60,415 nucleotides of DNA, from contig CAIPLM010000293.1 in the NCBI GenBank assembly GCA_903865895.1, forward strand, positions 1 through 60,415, read 5' to 3'. Within the stretch, counting starts at the first letter, position 1. Each line of letters begins with the position of its first letter. Source of the DNA: an uncultured Rhodospirillales bacterium (GTDB taxonomy: Bacteria; Pseudomonadota; Alphaproteobacteria; Acetobacterales; Acetobacteraceae). Below, piece by piece: positions 44,105 through 52,651 of the stretch. The position numbers and the translations under genes are program-made. The notes beneath the pieces were generated by a model, which searched no databases, was not told where the DNA came from, and saw only the letters and a list, made by a program, of their open reading frames with translations.

Positions 44105-44863
44105 ATGCGGTTCGACGGCAAGACGGCGGTGGTGACGGGGGCGGGTTCCGGGCTCGGGCGGGCGGTGGCGCTCGGTCTCGCGGCCGAGGGGGCGCGAAAG
44201 GTGGTGCTGATCGACCGCGATCCGAAAGGGCTCGCCGAAACGGTAGGTCGCATGGAAGCCGGCGCTTCGGTGGTCTCGCTGCTGTGCGACGTCAGCAACG
44301 CCACCGACGTGGAGCGCGCTTGGAGCTACGTTGACGCCCCAGTTGATATCCTGGTCACCGCCGCCGGTATCCTCGGCCCGGCCGTGCCGGTCGACCAATG
44401 CCCGCCCGATGAGTTCGACCGCGTCTTCGCCGTCAATGTCCGCGGCACCTATCTCGCCGTGCGCGCCGCGATGCCGAAGCTGCGCAAGCCCGGTGCCTCC
44501 ATCGTTGCCTTCGCCTCCACCGCCGGGATCGCCGGCTCCGCGGTGCTTGGCGCCTATAGTGCCAGCAAGGGCGCGGTGGTGATGATGACCAAAAGCCTCG
44601 CCCTCTCCCATGCCGCCGAGGGCATCCGCGTGAACTGCGTCTGCCCCGGCTCGATCGAGACGCCGATGCTGGAGGCGACCTTCGCCTCCGCCGGTGACGA
44701 CGCGGCCCAGGCGGCCCGCACCGCCCTCTACCGCTCCCGCCACCCGCTTGGCCGCTTCGGCCAGGCGGACGAAGTGGCGGTCGCCGTGCTATTCCTCGCC
44801 AGCGACGCCGCGAGCTACATGACCGGCGTGGCACTGCCGGTCGATGGCGGGCGGCTGGCATGA
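44105..44863 (+). CDS. Short-chain dehydrogenase/reductase
   Basis: 252 residues from MRFDGKTAVVTGAG, with GGGAGGA ahead. NAD(P)-binding TGAGSGLGRAVALG, the CDVSNATDVE acidic residue, catalytic Ser in FASTAGIAGSAVLG and YSASKGAVVMMTKSLAL (Tyr-x3-Lys) are all present. Classical SDR length, ending DGGRLA. It is coupled by ATGA to an argininosuccinate-lyase-family gene, so the two probably act on successive steps of one pathway. The substrate is unknown. Confidence 0.9.
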   Translation: MRFDGKTAVVTGAGSGLGRAVALGLAAEGARKVVLIDRDPKGLAETVGRMEAGASVVSLLCDVSNATDVERAWSYVDAPVDILVTAAGILGPAVPVDQCPPDEFDRVFAVNVRGTYLAVRAAMPKLRKPGASIVAFASTAGIAGSAVLGAYSASKGAVVMMTKSLALSHAAEGIRVNCVCPGSIETPMLEATFASAGDDAAQAARTALYRSRHPLGRFGQADEVAVAVLFLASDAASYMTGVALPVDGGRLA

Positions 44864-46362
44864 GCGAGAAGCCGGAAGTCTCCGTCCGCGAGCGGGTTAA
44901 GCTGCCGCCGGCGGAGCGGCTGATCGAGGCCTATTTCGCCCCTAATCTTGCCCGCGGTCTCGCCCACGGGTTTTCCATCGAGATCTGGTCCCACCTCGCC
45001 CACGCCCTGATGCTGGAACACCAGGGCATCATCGCCGCCGCCGACAGCGCACGCCTGCGCCAGGCGTTGCTGGCGCTGCACGAAGCGGGGCCCGATGCGC
45101 TCGGCATCGATGGTCGGCAGGAGGACCTCTACTCCTATATCGAGCGCCACCTCACCCGCACTCTCGGCCCCGAAACTGGCGGGCGGCTGCATACCGGGCG
45201 CAGCCGCAACGACCTCCATACGACAACGGCGCGGATGATCCAGCGTGATAAGCAGCTGGTGGCGATGGCGACGCTGAACGTGCTGCGCCACCGCGTGCTC
45301 GTGCTCGCGCGCACTCATGCCGGCACGGTGATGCCCGGCTACACCCATTGGCAGCACGCCCAACCCATCACCCTCGGCTACTACCTGCTGGCCTTCGCCG
45401 ACGTGCTTTCCCGCGATGCCGACCGGCTGCGCGGCGCGCTGCGCCACACCAACCTCAGCCCCCTCGGCTCCGGCGCGCTCGCCACCACCGCCTTCCCGCT
45501 CGATCGCGCGATGACGGCGGATGCCCTCGGCTTCGACGGGTTGGTTGAGGTCGCCTATGACGGGGTGGCGAGCCGGGATGACGCGCATGAGACGGTCGCG
45601 GCGATGGCGGTGCTGATGACCAGCCTCTCGCGCCTCTGCGTCGATCTCCAGGCCTGGAGCACGCTGGAATACCGCTTCATCGAACTGGGCGACCAGCACT
45701 GCTCGGTCAGCTCCATCATGCCGCAGAAGAAGAACCCCGCGGCGCTGGAGCACATCAAGGCTGCCGCCGGCATGGTGACTGGCCATCTCGTTGCGGCACT
45801 TTCGGCCAGCAAGAACACCGCCTTCGCCGACGTGTCGGACGGGGTCTCGGCGATCAACGCGCCGGTGATCGAGGCGCTGCTGGTGAGCACGCGGGCGATG
45901 GCGCTGCTGGAGGACGTGTTGGCGGCGCTCACGGTGTTCCCCGCCCGCATGGCCCATATGGCGGAGATCGGCTACGGCACGGCCACCGAACTCGCCGACG
46001 TGATCGTGCGGGAAACCGGCCTCTCCTTCCGCATGGCGCATAACGTGGTGGCCAGCGTGGTCGCCGAGGCGATCGCCGCCGAGCGCCCGGCGACCTCCAT
46101 CACATCTGCCGAGCTGGAATCTGCCGCCATGGCGCATTTCGGCATCGCGCTCACCCTGCCGGCCGAGATCGTCGCCGCGGCGCTCGATCCTGTCAGCAAC
46201 ATCGCCGGCCGCAGCATCACCGGCGGCCCAGCGGCGGCGAACATGGCGGCGATGCTCGGATCCCGCTTCGCCGCACTTGAAGACGATACGTTCAGCCTCG
46301 CCACGATCACCACCCGAATTGCGGCGGCCCGGGCGCGGACGTTCAAGGCAGCGGCGGAATGA
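44860..46362 (+). CDS. Argininosuccinate lyase-family protein (divergent paralog)
   Basis: 500 residues, longer than usual ArgH (about 460). The fumarase/aspartase superfamily is clear from GRLHTGRSRNDLHTTTARM, the PGYTHWQHAQP base region and VSSIMPQKKNPAALEHIKAA, the signature loop. The region after the signature, where ArgH usually reads close to YNRDLQEDK, here reads SASKNTAFADVSDG. The long C-terminal extension also differs. It may therefore be a lyase for another amino-linked succinate (as in EDDS lyase) instead of arginine biosynthesis. It overlaps the SDR gene by 4 bases and faces the thioesterase gene. Confidence 0.8.
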   Translation: MSEKPEVSVRERVKLPPAERLIEAYFAPNLARGLAHGFSIEIWSHLAHALMLEHQGIIAAADSARLRQALLALHEAGPDALGIDGRQEDLYSYIERHLTRTLGPETGGRLHTGRSRNDLHTTTARMIQRDKQLVAMATLNVLRHRVLVLARTHAGTVMPGYTHWQHAQPITLGYYLLAFADVLSRDADRLRGALRHTNLSPLGSGALATTAFPLDRAMTADALGFDGLVEVAYDGVASRDDAHETVAAMAVLMTSLSRLCVDLQAWSTLEYRFIELGDQHCSVSSIMPQKKNPAALEHIKAAAGMVTGHLVAALSASKNTAFADVSDGVSAINAPVIEALLVSTRAMALLEDVLAALTVFPARMAHMAEIGYGTATELADVIVRETGLSFRMAHNVVASVVAEAIAAERPATSITSAELESAAMAHFGIALTLPAEIVAAALDPVSNIAGRSITGGPAAANMAAMLGSRFAALEDDTFSLATITTRIAAARARTFKAAAE

Positions 46363-46365
46363 GCC

Positions 46366-46773
46366 TCAGAACTCCGGCAGATACCAGCGATCGAGCGCCG
46401 CGCGCCATTCCTCGGTGAGCGGCACCGCTTTGCGCGTTGCCATGTCGAAGGTGGTCAGCACGGTATGGGCGCGGGCGCAGATTTCGCCGGCGTGGAGCAG
46501 GTGCTGGCGCAGCTGGAAGGATTTGTTGCCGAGCTTGTGCACCACCGTCTCGCAGCGCACTTCGCCCGGCCAGTTCATCTCGCGCAGGAAATCGAGCTCA
46601 ATCCGCGCGATCACCACGCCATGGCCGCGCGCGATATCGAGCAGCCCGGCCTCCCGTACCAGCTCCACCCGCCCGGCCTCCAGCGCCACCGAATACATGG
46701 TGTTGTTGATATGGCCGAGCATGTCTGTGTCGTTGAAGCGCAGCTTCTCGACGGTGATGCGGGGCTCGCCCAT
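46366..46773 (-). CDS. Acyl-CoA thioesterase, hotdog fold (4-HBT family)
   Basis: 135 residues. The catalytic Asp lies in LRFNDTDMLGHINNTMY and the helix that follows (SVALEAGRVELVREAG) completes the 4-hydroxybenzoyl-CoA thioesterase / YbgC signature. It probably hydrolyses an acyl-CoA in the cytoplasm. It lies six bases downstream of map on the same strand, so co-transcription is likely. The acyl group is unknown. Confidence 0.88.
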   Translation of the reverse strand: MGEPRITVEKLRFNDTDMLGHINNTMYSVALEAGRVELVREAGLLDIARGHGVVIARIELDFLREMNWPGEVRCETVVHKLGNKSFQLRQHLLHAGEICARAHTVLTTFDMATRKAVPLTEEWRAALDRWYLPEF

Positions 46774-46778
46774 CCCCG

Positions 46779-47600
46779 CTACTCGCCGGGGTAGGGCGGC
46801 TTGTCGAGCCCGGTGGGCGAGAGGGTGAAGATCTCCACCCCCGTTTCGGTCACCGCCACGGTGTGCTCGAACTGGGCGGAGAGGCTGCGGTCCCGCGTGA
46901 CCGCGGTCCAGCCGTCATCGAGGATTTTCACGTCGGGTTTGCCGGCGTTCACCATCGGCTCGATGGTGAAGAACATGCCGGGCTTCAGCACCGGGCCTTC
47001 GCCCTTGCGGCCGAAATGCAACACGTTGGGCGGCGCGTGGAACACGCGGCCGAGGCCATGACCGCAGAAATCGCGCACCACCGTGTAGCGGTTGGCCTCG
47101 ACATAGGCCTGGATGGCGTGGCCGATATCGCCGAACGTGTTGCCTGGCTTCACCGCCGCGATGCCGCGCATCATCGCCTCATGCGTCACCTCGATGAGGT
47201 TGCGCGCTTTCGTGGAGGGCGGGCCGGCGCAGTACATGCGGCTGGCATCGCCATACCAGCCATCGAGGATGGGGGTGACGTCGATATTGAGGATATCCCC
47301 TTCCTCCAGCCGCCGATCGCCGGGGATGCCGTGGCAGACGACGTGGTTGATGGAGATGCATACCGATTTGGGATAGCCGCGGTAATTCAGCGCCGCCGGA
47401 ATTGCGTTATGGTCGCGCATGAACTCATGGCAGATGCGATCGAGCTCGCCGGTGGTGATGCCGGGCCGCACATGGGGGCCGATCATGTCGAGCGTCGCCG
47501 CGGCGAGGCGCCCGGCCGCGCGCATGGGGGAAAAATCCGCGGGCGAGTGGATGGTGATCCGCCGCGAGTCGCTGCCGCCGTCCATAGATCCGAACTCCAT
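46779..47600 (-). CDS. map: Methionine aminopeptidase, type I
   Basis: 273 residues from MEFGSMDGGSDSRRITIHS; an ATG five codons later also has GGAG at nine bases, so the exact start is open. The five metal ligands lie in NIDVTPILDGWYGDASRMY (two Asp), CGHGLGRVFHAPP (His), TIEPMV (Glu) and QFEHTVAVTE (Glu). It removes initiator methionine from new proteins. The tRNA-Lys gene lies 168 bases upstream on the same strand. Confidence 0.95.
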   Translation of the reverse strand: MEFGSMDGGSDSRRITIHSPADFSPMRAAGRLAAATLDMIGPHVRPGITTGELDRICHEFMRDHNAIPAALNYRGYPKSVCISINHVVCHGIPGDRRLEEGDILNIDVTPILDGWYGDASRMYCAGPPSTKARNLIEVTHEAMMRGIAAVKPGNTFGDIGHAIQAYVEANRYTVVRDFCGHGLGRVFHAPPNVLHFGRKGEGPVLKPGMFFTIEPMVNAGKPDVKILDDGWTAVTRDRSLSAQFEHTVAVTETGVEIFTLSPTGLDKPPYPGE

Positions 47601-47768
47601 CGGCGACGGCTCCACACCATCGCATCCTGATGCCGCAACATGCGCAAGCCGCATGCGCGGTGCAAGTGCTCGCCGTGGCGCTGCTGCGCCTGCGGCCAGC
47701 GTTCATAGGGCTATTATGTCAGTCATCCGCCACCCCTGCAGGCAGCGGCCGAACGAGCATGGAGATGT

Positions 47769-47844
47769 TGGTGAGCCCGCCGGGACTCGAACCCGGGACC
47801 CCAAGATTAAAAGTCTCGTGCTCTACCAGCTGAGCTACGGGCCC
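47769..47844 (-). tRNA. tRNA-Lys(TTT)
   Basis: 76 bases including an encoded CCA end. On the minus strand the acceptor stem is GGGCCCG / CGGGCTC (one G-T pair), the D arm GCTCAGCTGGTAGAGC, the anticodon loop ACTTTTAA with anticodon TTT, and the T arm CCGGGTTCGAGTCCCGG. All arms pair well. Flanking bases show no duplicated 3' end that would suggest an integration site. Confidence 0.97.
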
Positions 47845-47938
47845 ATCCCATGACCGAGCAGGGGTTCAAAGCCATACCGGCCGCGCGGTCAATATCCTTT
47901 GTGCGCGCGGCTGGTTCGCCTTGCCTGCCCGGGGCGGA

Positions 47939-48499
47939 TCACTCCTTGATGTCAGCGGCAACGCGCATGGAGACGATCTTGTCGGGGTTGCTCACGGTGC
48001 CACTGCCGGGGGCGCCACGCTTGATTTTGTCGACCAGCTCCATGCCGGAGGTCACCTGGCCCCAGATCGTGTACTGACCATCGAGGTGCGAGGCGGCGGC
48101 GAACATGATGAAGAACTGGCTGTCCGCGCTGTTCGGGTCCTGCGAACGGGCGGCGCCCACAGTGCCGCGCAGGAAGTGCTTCGCGCGGGAAAATTCGGCT
48201 TGCACGTTGCCGAGCTTGCTGCCGCCCATGCCGGTGCCGGTCGGGTCGCCGCTCTGGGCCATGAAGCCCTCGATCACGCGGTGGAACACGATCCCATCAT
48301 AGAACTTCGCGCGGGCGAGTTCCTTCACGCGCGCGACATGCTTGGGTGCCACGTCGGGGAACAGCTGGATGACCACGCGGCCGTCCTTGAGCTCAAGATA
48401 GAGCGTGTTTTCGGGGTCGGCGGGGGCGGCGGAAGCAGACATGGCATGTCCCAGAACAGGGGTTGCGACAAGGGAAGCGAGCAGGGTGCGGCGACGCAT
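47939..48499 (-). CDS. Peptidyl-prolyl cis-trans isomerase, cyclophilin type, exported
   Basis: 186 residues from MRRRTLLASLVATPVLGHAM, with GGAG eight bases ahead; a slightly earlier ATG was rejected. A signal peptide (cleavage near SASA-A) directs it to the periplasm. The cyclophilin core is complete: FYDGIVFHRVIEGFMAQSGD, GTGMGGSKLG, SADSQFFIMFAAASHLDGQY with the Phe and Gln residues, and WGQVTSGMELVDKI. It speeds proline isomerisation during folding. It follows coaD by about 20 bases on the same strand. Confidence 0.92.
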   Translation of the reverse strand: MRRRTLLASLVATPVLGHAMSASAAPADPENTLYLELKDGRVVIQLFPDVAPKHVARVKELARAKFYDGIVFHRVIEGFMAQSGDPTGTGMGGSKLGNVQAEFSRAKHFLRGTVGAARSQDPNSADSQFFIMFAAASHLDGQYTIWGQVTSGMELVDKIKRGAPGSGTVSNPDKIVSMRVAADIKE

Positions 48500-48519
48500 G
48501 GACGGATCTCCGCTGAGGG

Positions 48520-49029
48520 TCAACGCTGCTGGAGGCGGGCATGCACCCGCTCCAGCGTCGTGGCAGGAACGAAGGAGGTGATATCGCCGCCGAGAATGGC
48601 GATCTCTTTGACGAAGCGCGAGGAGATGAAGTGCTGGCGCTCACTGGCGGGGAGAAACACCGTCTCCACGTCCGGGTTGAGGCGGGCATTCATGCCGGAC
48701 ATCTGGAATTCATAGTCGAAATCCGACACCGCGCGTAGCCCGCGCACGATCATGATGGCGCCGATCTTGCTGGCGAAGGTCATCAGCAGGGTGTCGAACG
48801 GCAGCACCTCGATTTTGGCGCCGGTCCTGGCGCTGATATCCGCGCATTCGGAGCTCACGAGGTCCACCCGCTCGTCGACCGTGAACAGCGGCCCCTTGCC
48901 GATATTGGTCGCGACCCCGATCACCAGATGGTCCACCAGCTTGGCGGCGCGGCCGATGATGTCGAGATGGCCGTTATGGATTGGGTCGAAGGTTCCCGGG
49001 TAGAGCGCCTTGCGCACGCGTTCAGTCAT
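48520..49029 (-). CDS. coaD: Pantetheine-phosphate adenylyltransferase
   Basis: 169 residues from [20 protein letters not shown]. The nucleotidyltransferase motif [30 protein letters not shown] and the [14 protein letters not shown] block identify CoaD, which makes dephospho-CoA from phosphopantetheine and ATP. Its start lies 8 bases inside the end of gyrA, so it is read from the gyrA transcript. Confidence 0.96.
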   Translation of the reverse strand: MTERVRKALYPGTFDPIHNGHLDIIGRAAKLVDHLVIGVATNIGKGPLFTVDERVDLVSSECADISARTGAKIEVLPFDTLLMTFASKIGAIMIVRGLRAVSDFDYEFQMSGMNARLNPDVETVFLPASERQHFISSRFVKEIAILGGDITSFVPATTLERVHARLQQR

Positions 49030-51835
49030 TTCCGTCCCTTTGTTCCCCCGAGGCAGGAGATGGCCCGGAGTCGCCGGCTTCGGGTTCGGCGGCCCCGTCG
49101 TCACTGCTGTCGTCCATCACCGGGAATACGCTGGTGACCCGCTCGCCCGAATCCAGGCGGAAGATGGTCACGCCCTGGGCGGCGCGGCCGGTGATGCGCA
49201 CCTGGTCGGCCGGCACGCGGATCAGGCGGCCGGCATCGGTCACCAGCATCACGTCATCGCCGGGGCGTACCGGGAAGGTCGCGGCGACAGCGCTGCCGGT
49301 GCGCGGCGTCAGCGTGATATTGGTGATGCCCTGGCCGCCGCGGCCGGTAACGCGGTATTCATAGGCGCTCGAGCGCTTGCCGAAGCCGGTATCGGTGACG
49401 GTGAGGAGCATCTCCTCGGAGTCGCTGAGTTCCGCGAAACGGGCCTCGCTGAGCTCGGGGACATCTTCACCGCTCTCGTCGATTTCGACGGCGACGGGCT
49501 CAACCTCCTCCTCGCCAGAGCGGCGGCGCAGCGCACCGGCCCGCTTGATATAGGCGGCACGCTCGCCGATCGTCGCCTCAGCATGGCGCAGCACGGAGAG
49601 GCTGATGACCACGTCTGGCTTCTTGCCCTCGGCCAGCTTGATGCCCCGCACGCCGGAACTGTCGCGCCCCGCGAAGACTCGCACATTATCCTCGGTCGCC
49701 TGGAAGCGGATGCAGCGCCCGGCGCGGGTAGCGAGCAGGATGTCATCACCTTCGCGGAGTGTCGCCACCCCCACCAGATGATCGCCCTCGTCTAGCTTCA
49801 TCGCGATCAGGCCGGAGGAGCGGACGTTGCGGAAATCCGACAGCCGATTGCGCCGGATATTGCCACTCGCGGTGGCGAAAGCGAGGTGCAGGTTCTCCCA
49901 CATCGCCTCGTCGATTGGCAGCGGCAGCACGGTGGTGATGGTGTCCGAGCCGAGATCGGGCAGCAGGTTCACCAGCGCGCGGCCCTTGCCGGTCGGCCCG
50001 CCCTCGGGGAGCTTCCAGACCTTCTCGCGATAGGCCTTTCCGCCCGAGGAGAAGAACAGAACCCATTGATGGGTATGGGCATTGAAGCTGCGGGTGACGA
50101 TGTCGTCGCCCCGTGTGCTCGCGGCACTGCGGCCGCGGCCGCCGCGGTTCTGCTGGCGGAAGGTCTCCAGCGTGGTGCGCTTGATGAAGCCGTCGCGCGT
50201 GATGGTCACCACCATCTGACCGGGCTCGATCAGGCTCTCGTCGTCCTGGTCGGCAATGCCCTCGACGATATCGGTCATCCGAGGGGTGGCGATTTCGGCG
50301 CGGACCTCGTGCAATTCCGCCTGCATCACGTCCATCCGGCGGGGCCGCGAGGCAATGATGGCGAGCAAGTCGCTGATGCGGGCGGCAACCTCGCCCATCT
50401 CGCCGCTGATCTTCTCGCGTTCGAGGCCGGTGAGGCGCTGTAACCGCAGTTCGAGAATGCCGCGCGCCTGTTCCTCGGTGAGCCGCACCGTATTATCGGC
50501 GGCCACCTGGTTCCGCTCGTCCTCGATAAGGTCGAGCAGCGGGCGCACCTCGTCCGCCGGCCAGTCGCGCGCCATCAGCGCGACCCGCGCGGTCGCGGCA
50601 TCGGGGCTCGAACGGATAAGGGCGATCACCTCGTCGATATTGGCAACAGCCAGGCCAAGCCCGACCAGCAAATGGGCGCGCTCGCGGGCCTTGCGCAGAT
50701 CATGCCGGGCGCGACGAAGGATGACCTCCTCGCGGAAGCGGATGAACACCTCGAGCGCGTCCTTCAGCCCCATCATCCGCGGCCGGCCGCCATCCAGCGC
50801 CAGCGAATTCACGCCGAAGCTGATTTGCAGCTGGGTGTAGCGGAACAGGTGGTTCAGAACCACTTCGGCCGTCGCGTCGCGCTTCAGCTCGATCACGATG
50901 CGCATGCCCGAGCGGTCCGACTCGTCGCGCAGGTCGGAAATACCCTCGACCTGCTTGGCCCGCACCAGCTCGGCGATGCGCTCCAGCAGGGTGGATTTAT
51001 TGACCTGGTAGGGGATTTCGTTGACCACGATGGCGAAGCGGTCCTTGCGGATCTCCTCGATCTCGGTGCGGGCGCGCAGCACGATGGAACCGCGGCCGGT
51101 CTCAAACGCGCTGCGAATGCCGGAGCGGCCGAGGATCAGCCCGCCGGTGGGGACATCCGGCCCGGGCACGATCTTCATCAGCTCATCGAGCGTGATATCG
51201 GGGTTGGCGATGATCGCCAGCGTGGCGTCGATGATTTCGCCGGGGTTGTGGGTGGGGATATTGGTCGCCATGCCCACCGCGATGCCGCCGGCACCGTTGA
51301 TCAGCAGGTTGGGGAAGGTGGCGGGCAGCACCCGCGGCTCCTCAGCCGATTCGTCGTAGGTCGGCATGAAATCGACGGTGTCGCGGTCGATATCGGCCAG
51401 CAGAAACATCGCCGCCTTGGACAGCCGCGCCTCGGTGTAGCGCATCGCCGCCGGCGGATCGCCGTCCACCGAGCCGAAATTGCCTTGCCCGTCGATCAGC
51501 TTCACCCGCATCGAAAACGTCTGCGCCATGCGCACCAGGGCGTCGTAGATCGCCGAGTCGCCGTGCGGATGGAAATTGCCCATCACCTCGCCGACCATTT
51601 TGGCGGACTTGCGATAGGGCTTGTCCGGCGTGTAGCCGCCCTCGTTCATCGCATGCAGGATGCGCCGGTGTACCGGCTTCAGCCCATCGCGCGCATCGGG
51701 CAGCGCGCGGCTGACGATGACCGACATCGCATAGTCGAGATAGGAGCGACGCATCTCCTCTTCGAGCAGCACGGGCTGATGATCAGGCGGCAGGCCTGAT
51801 GCGCGTGCGGGATCGTCGGGCGGTGTATCGCTCAA
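49022..51835 (-). CDS. gyrA: DNA gyrase subunit A
   Basis: 937 residues. The breakage-reunion domain has catalytic Tyr133 ([10 protein letters not shown]). The quinolone-determining stretch reads [10 protein letters not shown] with Ser94 and Asp98, the susceptible-type residues. The C-terminal beta-pinwheel carries the GyrA-box QNRGGRGR, which separates it from ParC. The tail is acidic ([17 protein letters not shown]), as in many alphaproteobacteria. It follows ssb by 49 bases and overlaps coaD by 8. Confidence 0.97.
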   Translation of the reverse strand: MSDTPPDDPARASGLPPDHQPVLLEEEMRRSYLDYAMSVIVSRALPDARDGLKPVHRRILHAMNEGGYTPDKPYRKSAKMVGEVMGNFHPHGDSAIYDALVRMAQTFSMRVKLIDGQGNFGSVDGDPPAAMRYTEARLSKAAMFLLADIDRDTVDFMPTYDESAEEPRVLPATFPNLLINGAGGIAVGMATNIPTHNPGEIIDATLAIIANPDITLDELMKIVPGPDVPTGGLILGRSGIRSAFETGRGSIVLRARTEIEEIRKDRFAIVVNEIPYQVNKSTLLERIAELVRAKQVEGISDLRDESDRSGMRIVIELKRDATAEVVLNHLFRYTQLQISFGVNSLALDGGRPRMMGLKDALEVFIRFREEVILRRARHDLRKARERAHLLVGLGLAVANIDEVIALIRSSPDAATARVALMARDWPADEVRPLLDLIEDERNQVAADNTVRLTEEQARGILELRLQRLTGLEREKISGEMGEVAARISDLLAIIASRPRRMDVMQAELHEVRAEIATPRMTDIVEGIADQDDESLIEPGQMVVTITRDGFIKRTTLETFRQQNRGGRGRSAASTRGDDIVTRSFNAHTHQWVLFFSSGGKAYREKVWKLPEGGPTGKGRALVNLLPDLGSDTITTVLPLPIDEAMWENLHLAFATASGNIRRNRLSDFRNVRSSGLIAMKLDEGDHLVGVATLREGDDILLATRAGRCIRFQATEDNVRVFAGRDSSGVRGIKLAEGKKPDVVISLSVLRHAEATIGERAAYIKRAGALRRRSGEEEVEPVAVEIDESGEDVPELSEARFAELSDSEEMLLTVTDTGFGKRSSAYEYRVTGRGGQGITNITLTPRTGSAVAATFPVRPGDDVMLVTDAGRLIRVPADQVRITGRAAQGVTIFRLDSGERVTSVFPVMDDSSDDGAAEPEAGDSGPSPASGEQRDGND

Positions 51836-51884
51836 GTCAGGCTCGATTCAATGGGGGTTGGAGGTGCCGGTGCAGGCAGGGCGG

Positions 51885-52397
51885 TCAGAACGGAATCTCG
51901 TCGTCGAGATCGCCGCCACCTTTTGGCGCATCCCAGGACGGCCGCGCGCCACCGCCGCCGGAGCGCTGCGCAGGGGCGGAGGAACGTTCGCGCGGCGCAT
52001 AACCGCCGCCACCGCCGCCGCCCATCTCGTCACCGCCGCCGCCACCGCGGCTATCGAGCAGCGTCAGTTCGCCGCGGAAACGCTGGATCACCACCTCGGT
52101 GGTGTATTTCTCGGCGCCCGACTGGTCGGTCCATTTGCGCGTCTGCAAGGAGCCCTCGACATAGACCTTGCTGCCCTTGCGCACGTATTTCTCGACCACG
52201 TCGCCGATCCGGTCATTGAACACCACAACGCGGTGCCACTCCGTGCGCTCCTTGCGCTCGCCGGAGGCACGGTCGTTCCACGTCTCGCTGGTGGCCAGCG
52301 AGAAGTTCACGATCTTGCTGCCATCCTGTCCGCTGCGGACCTCCGGGTCCTTGCCGACATTTCCGACCAAAATCACTTTGTTGACCGAGCCGGCCAT
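51885..52397 (-). CDS. ssb: Single-stranded DNA-binding protein
   Basis: 170 residues from MAGSVNKVILVGNVGKDPEV. The OB fold runs to about residue 110 (KIVNFSLATSE, WHRVVVFNDRIGDVVEKYVRKG). A glycine-rich linker follows, then the acidic tip DDEIPF that recruits repair proteins. It is divergent from uvrA across 254 bases containing a perfect SOS box, so both may respond to DNA damage. It precedes gyrA on the same strand. Confidence 0.96.
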   Translation of the reverse strand: MAGSVNKVILVGNVGKDPEVRSGQDGSKIVNFSLATSETWNDRASGERKERTEWHRVVVFNDRIGDVVEKYVRKGSKVYVEGSLQTRKWTDQSGAEKYTTEVVIQRFRGELTLLDSRGGGGGDEMGGGGGGGYAPRERSSAPAQRSGGGGARPSWDAPKGGGDLDDEIPF

Positions 52398-52589
52398 GCG
52401 CGCTGTTCCCGTTCCTGTGCCCGTTGCTGGGCGAGTCCCACCATAGCCCACCCGGCCGCGAGGGGCCAGAGCACCCCGCATCTGCCGCGAAGGCGCGATT
52501 TGCGCCGTAGAGCAAAATTCCGCGGCACCGATGTGCTGCGTTGCACCCCAAAGGCTTCCCTTCCCGCGCTTCGCACGCCATATATAAAG

Positions 52590-52604
52590 GAACATCACAA
52601 GAAC
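52590..52604. promoter_or_regulatory. LexA-type SOS box GAAC-N7-GAAC
   Basis: GAACATCACAAGAAC is the exact reverse complement of GTTC-N7-GTTC, the LexA target of alphaproteobacteria. It lies 47 bases before the uvrA ATG, directly after a -10-like TATATAAA (52581-52588), so bound LexA would cover the likely transcription start. It also lies in the shared region with ssb, 193 bases from that start. Confidence 0.8.
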
Positions 52605-52651
52605 ACAACCCCGATTCCCCGGCCCGCCTGGGTCAAAGCAAGGATGCCAGT

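Noticed and set aside
44860-46362. Canonical arginine-biosynthetic argH
   Set aside because: Signature loop present, but surrounding conserved ArgH residues differ and the partner is an SDR; left as a family-level call.
52398-52440. GTTCCCGTTCC near the ssb start as a second SOS box
   Set aside because: The two GTTC units are spaced by 2, not 7 bases; it does not fit the LexA pattern.
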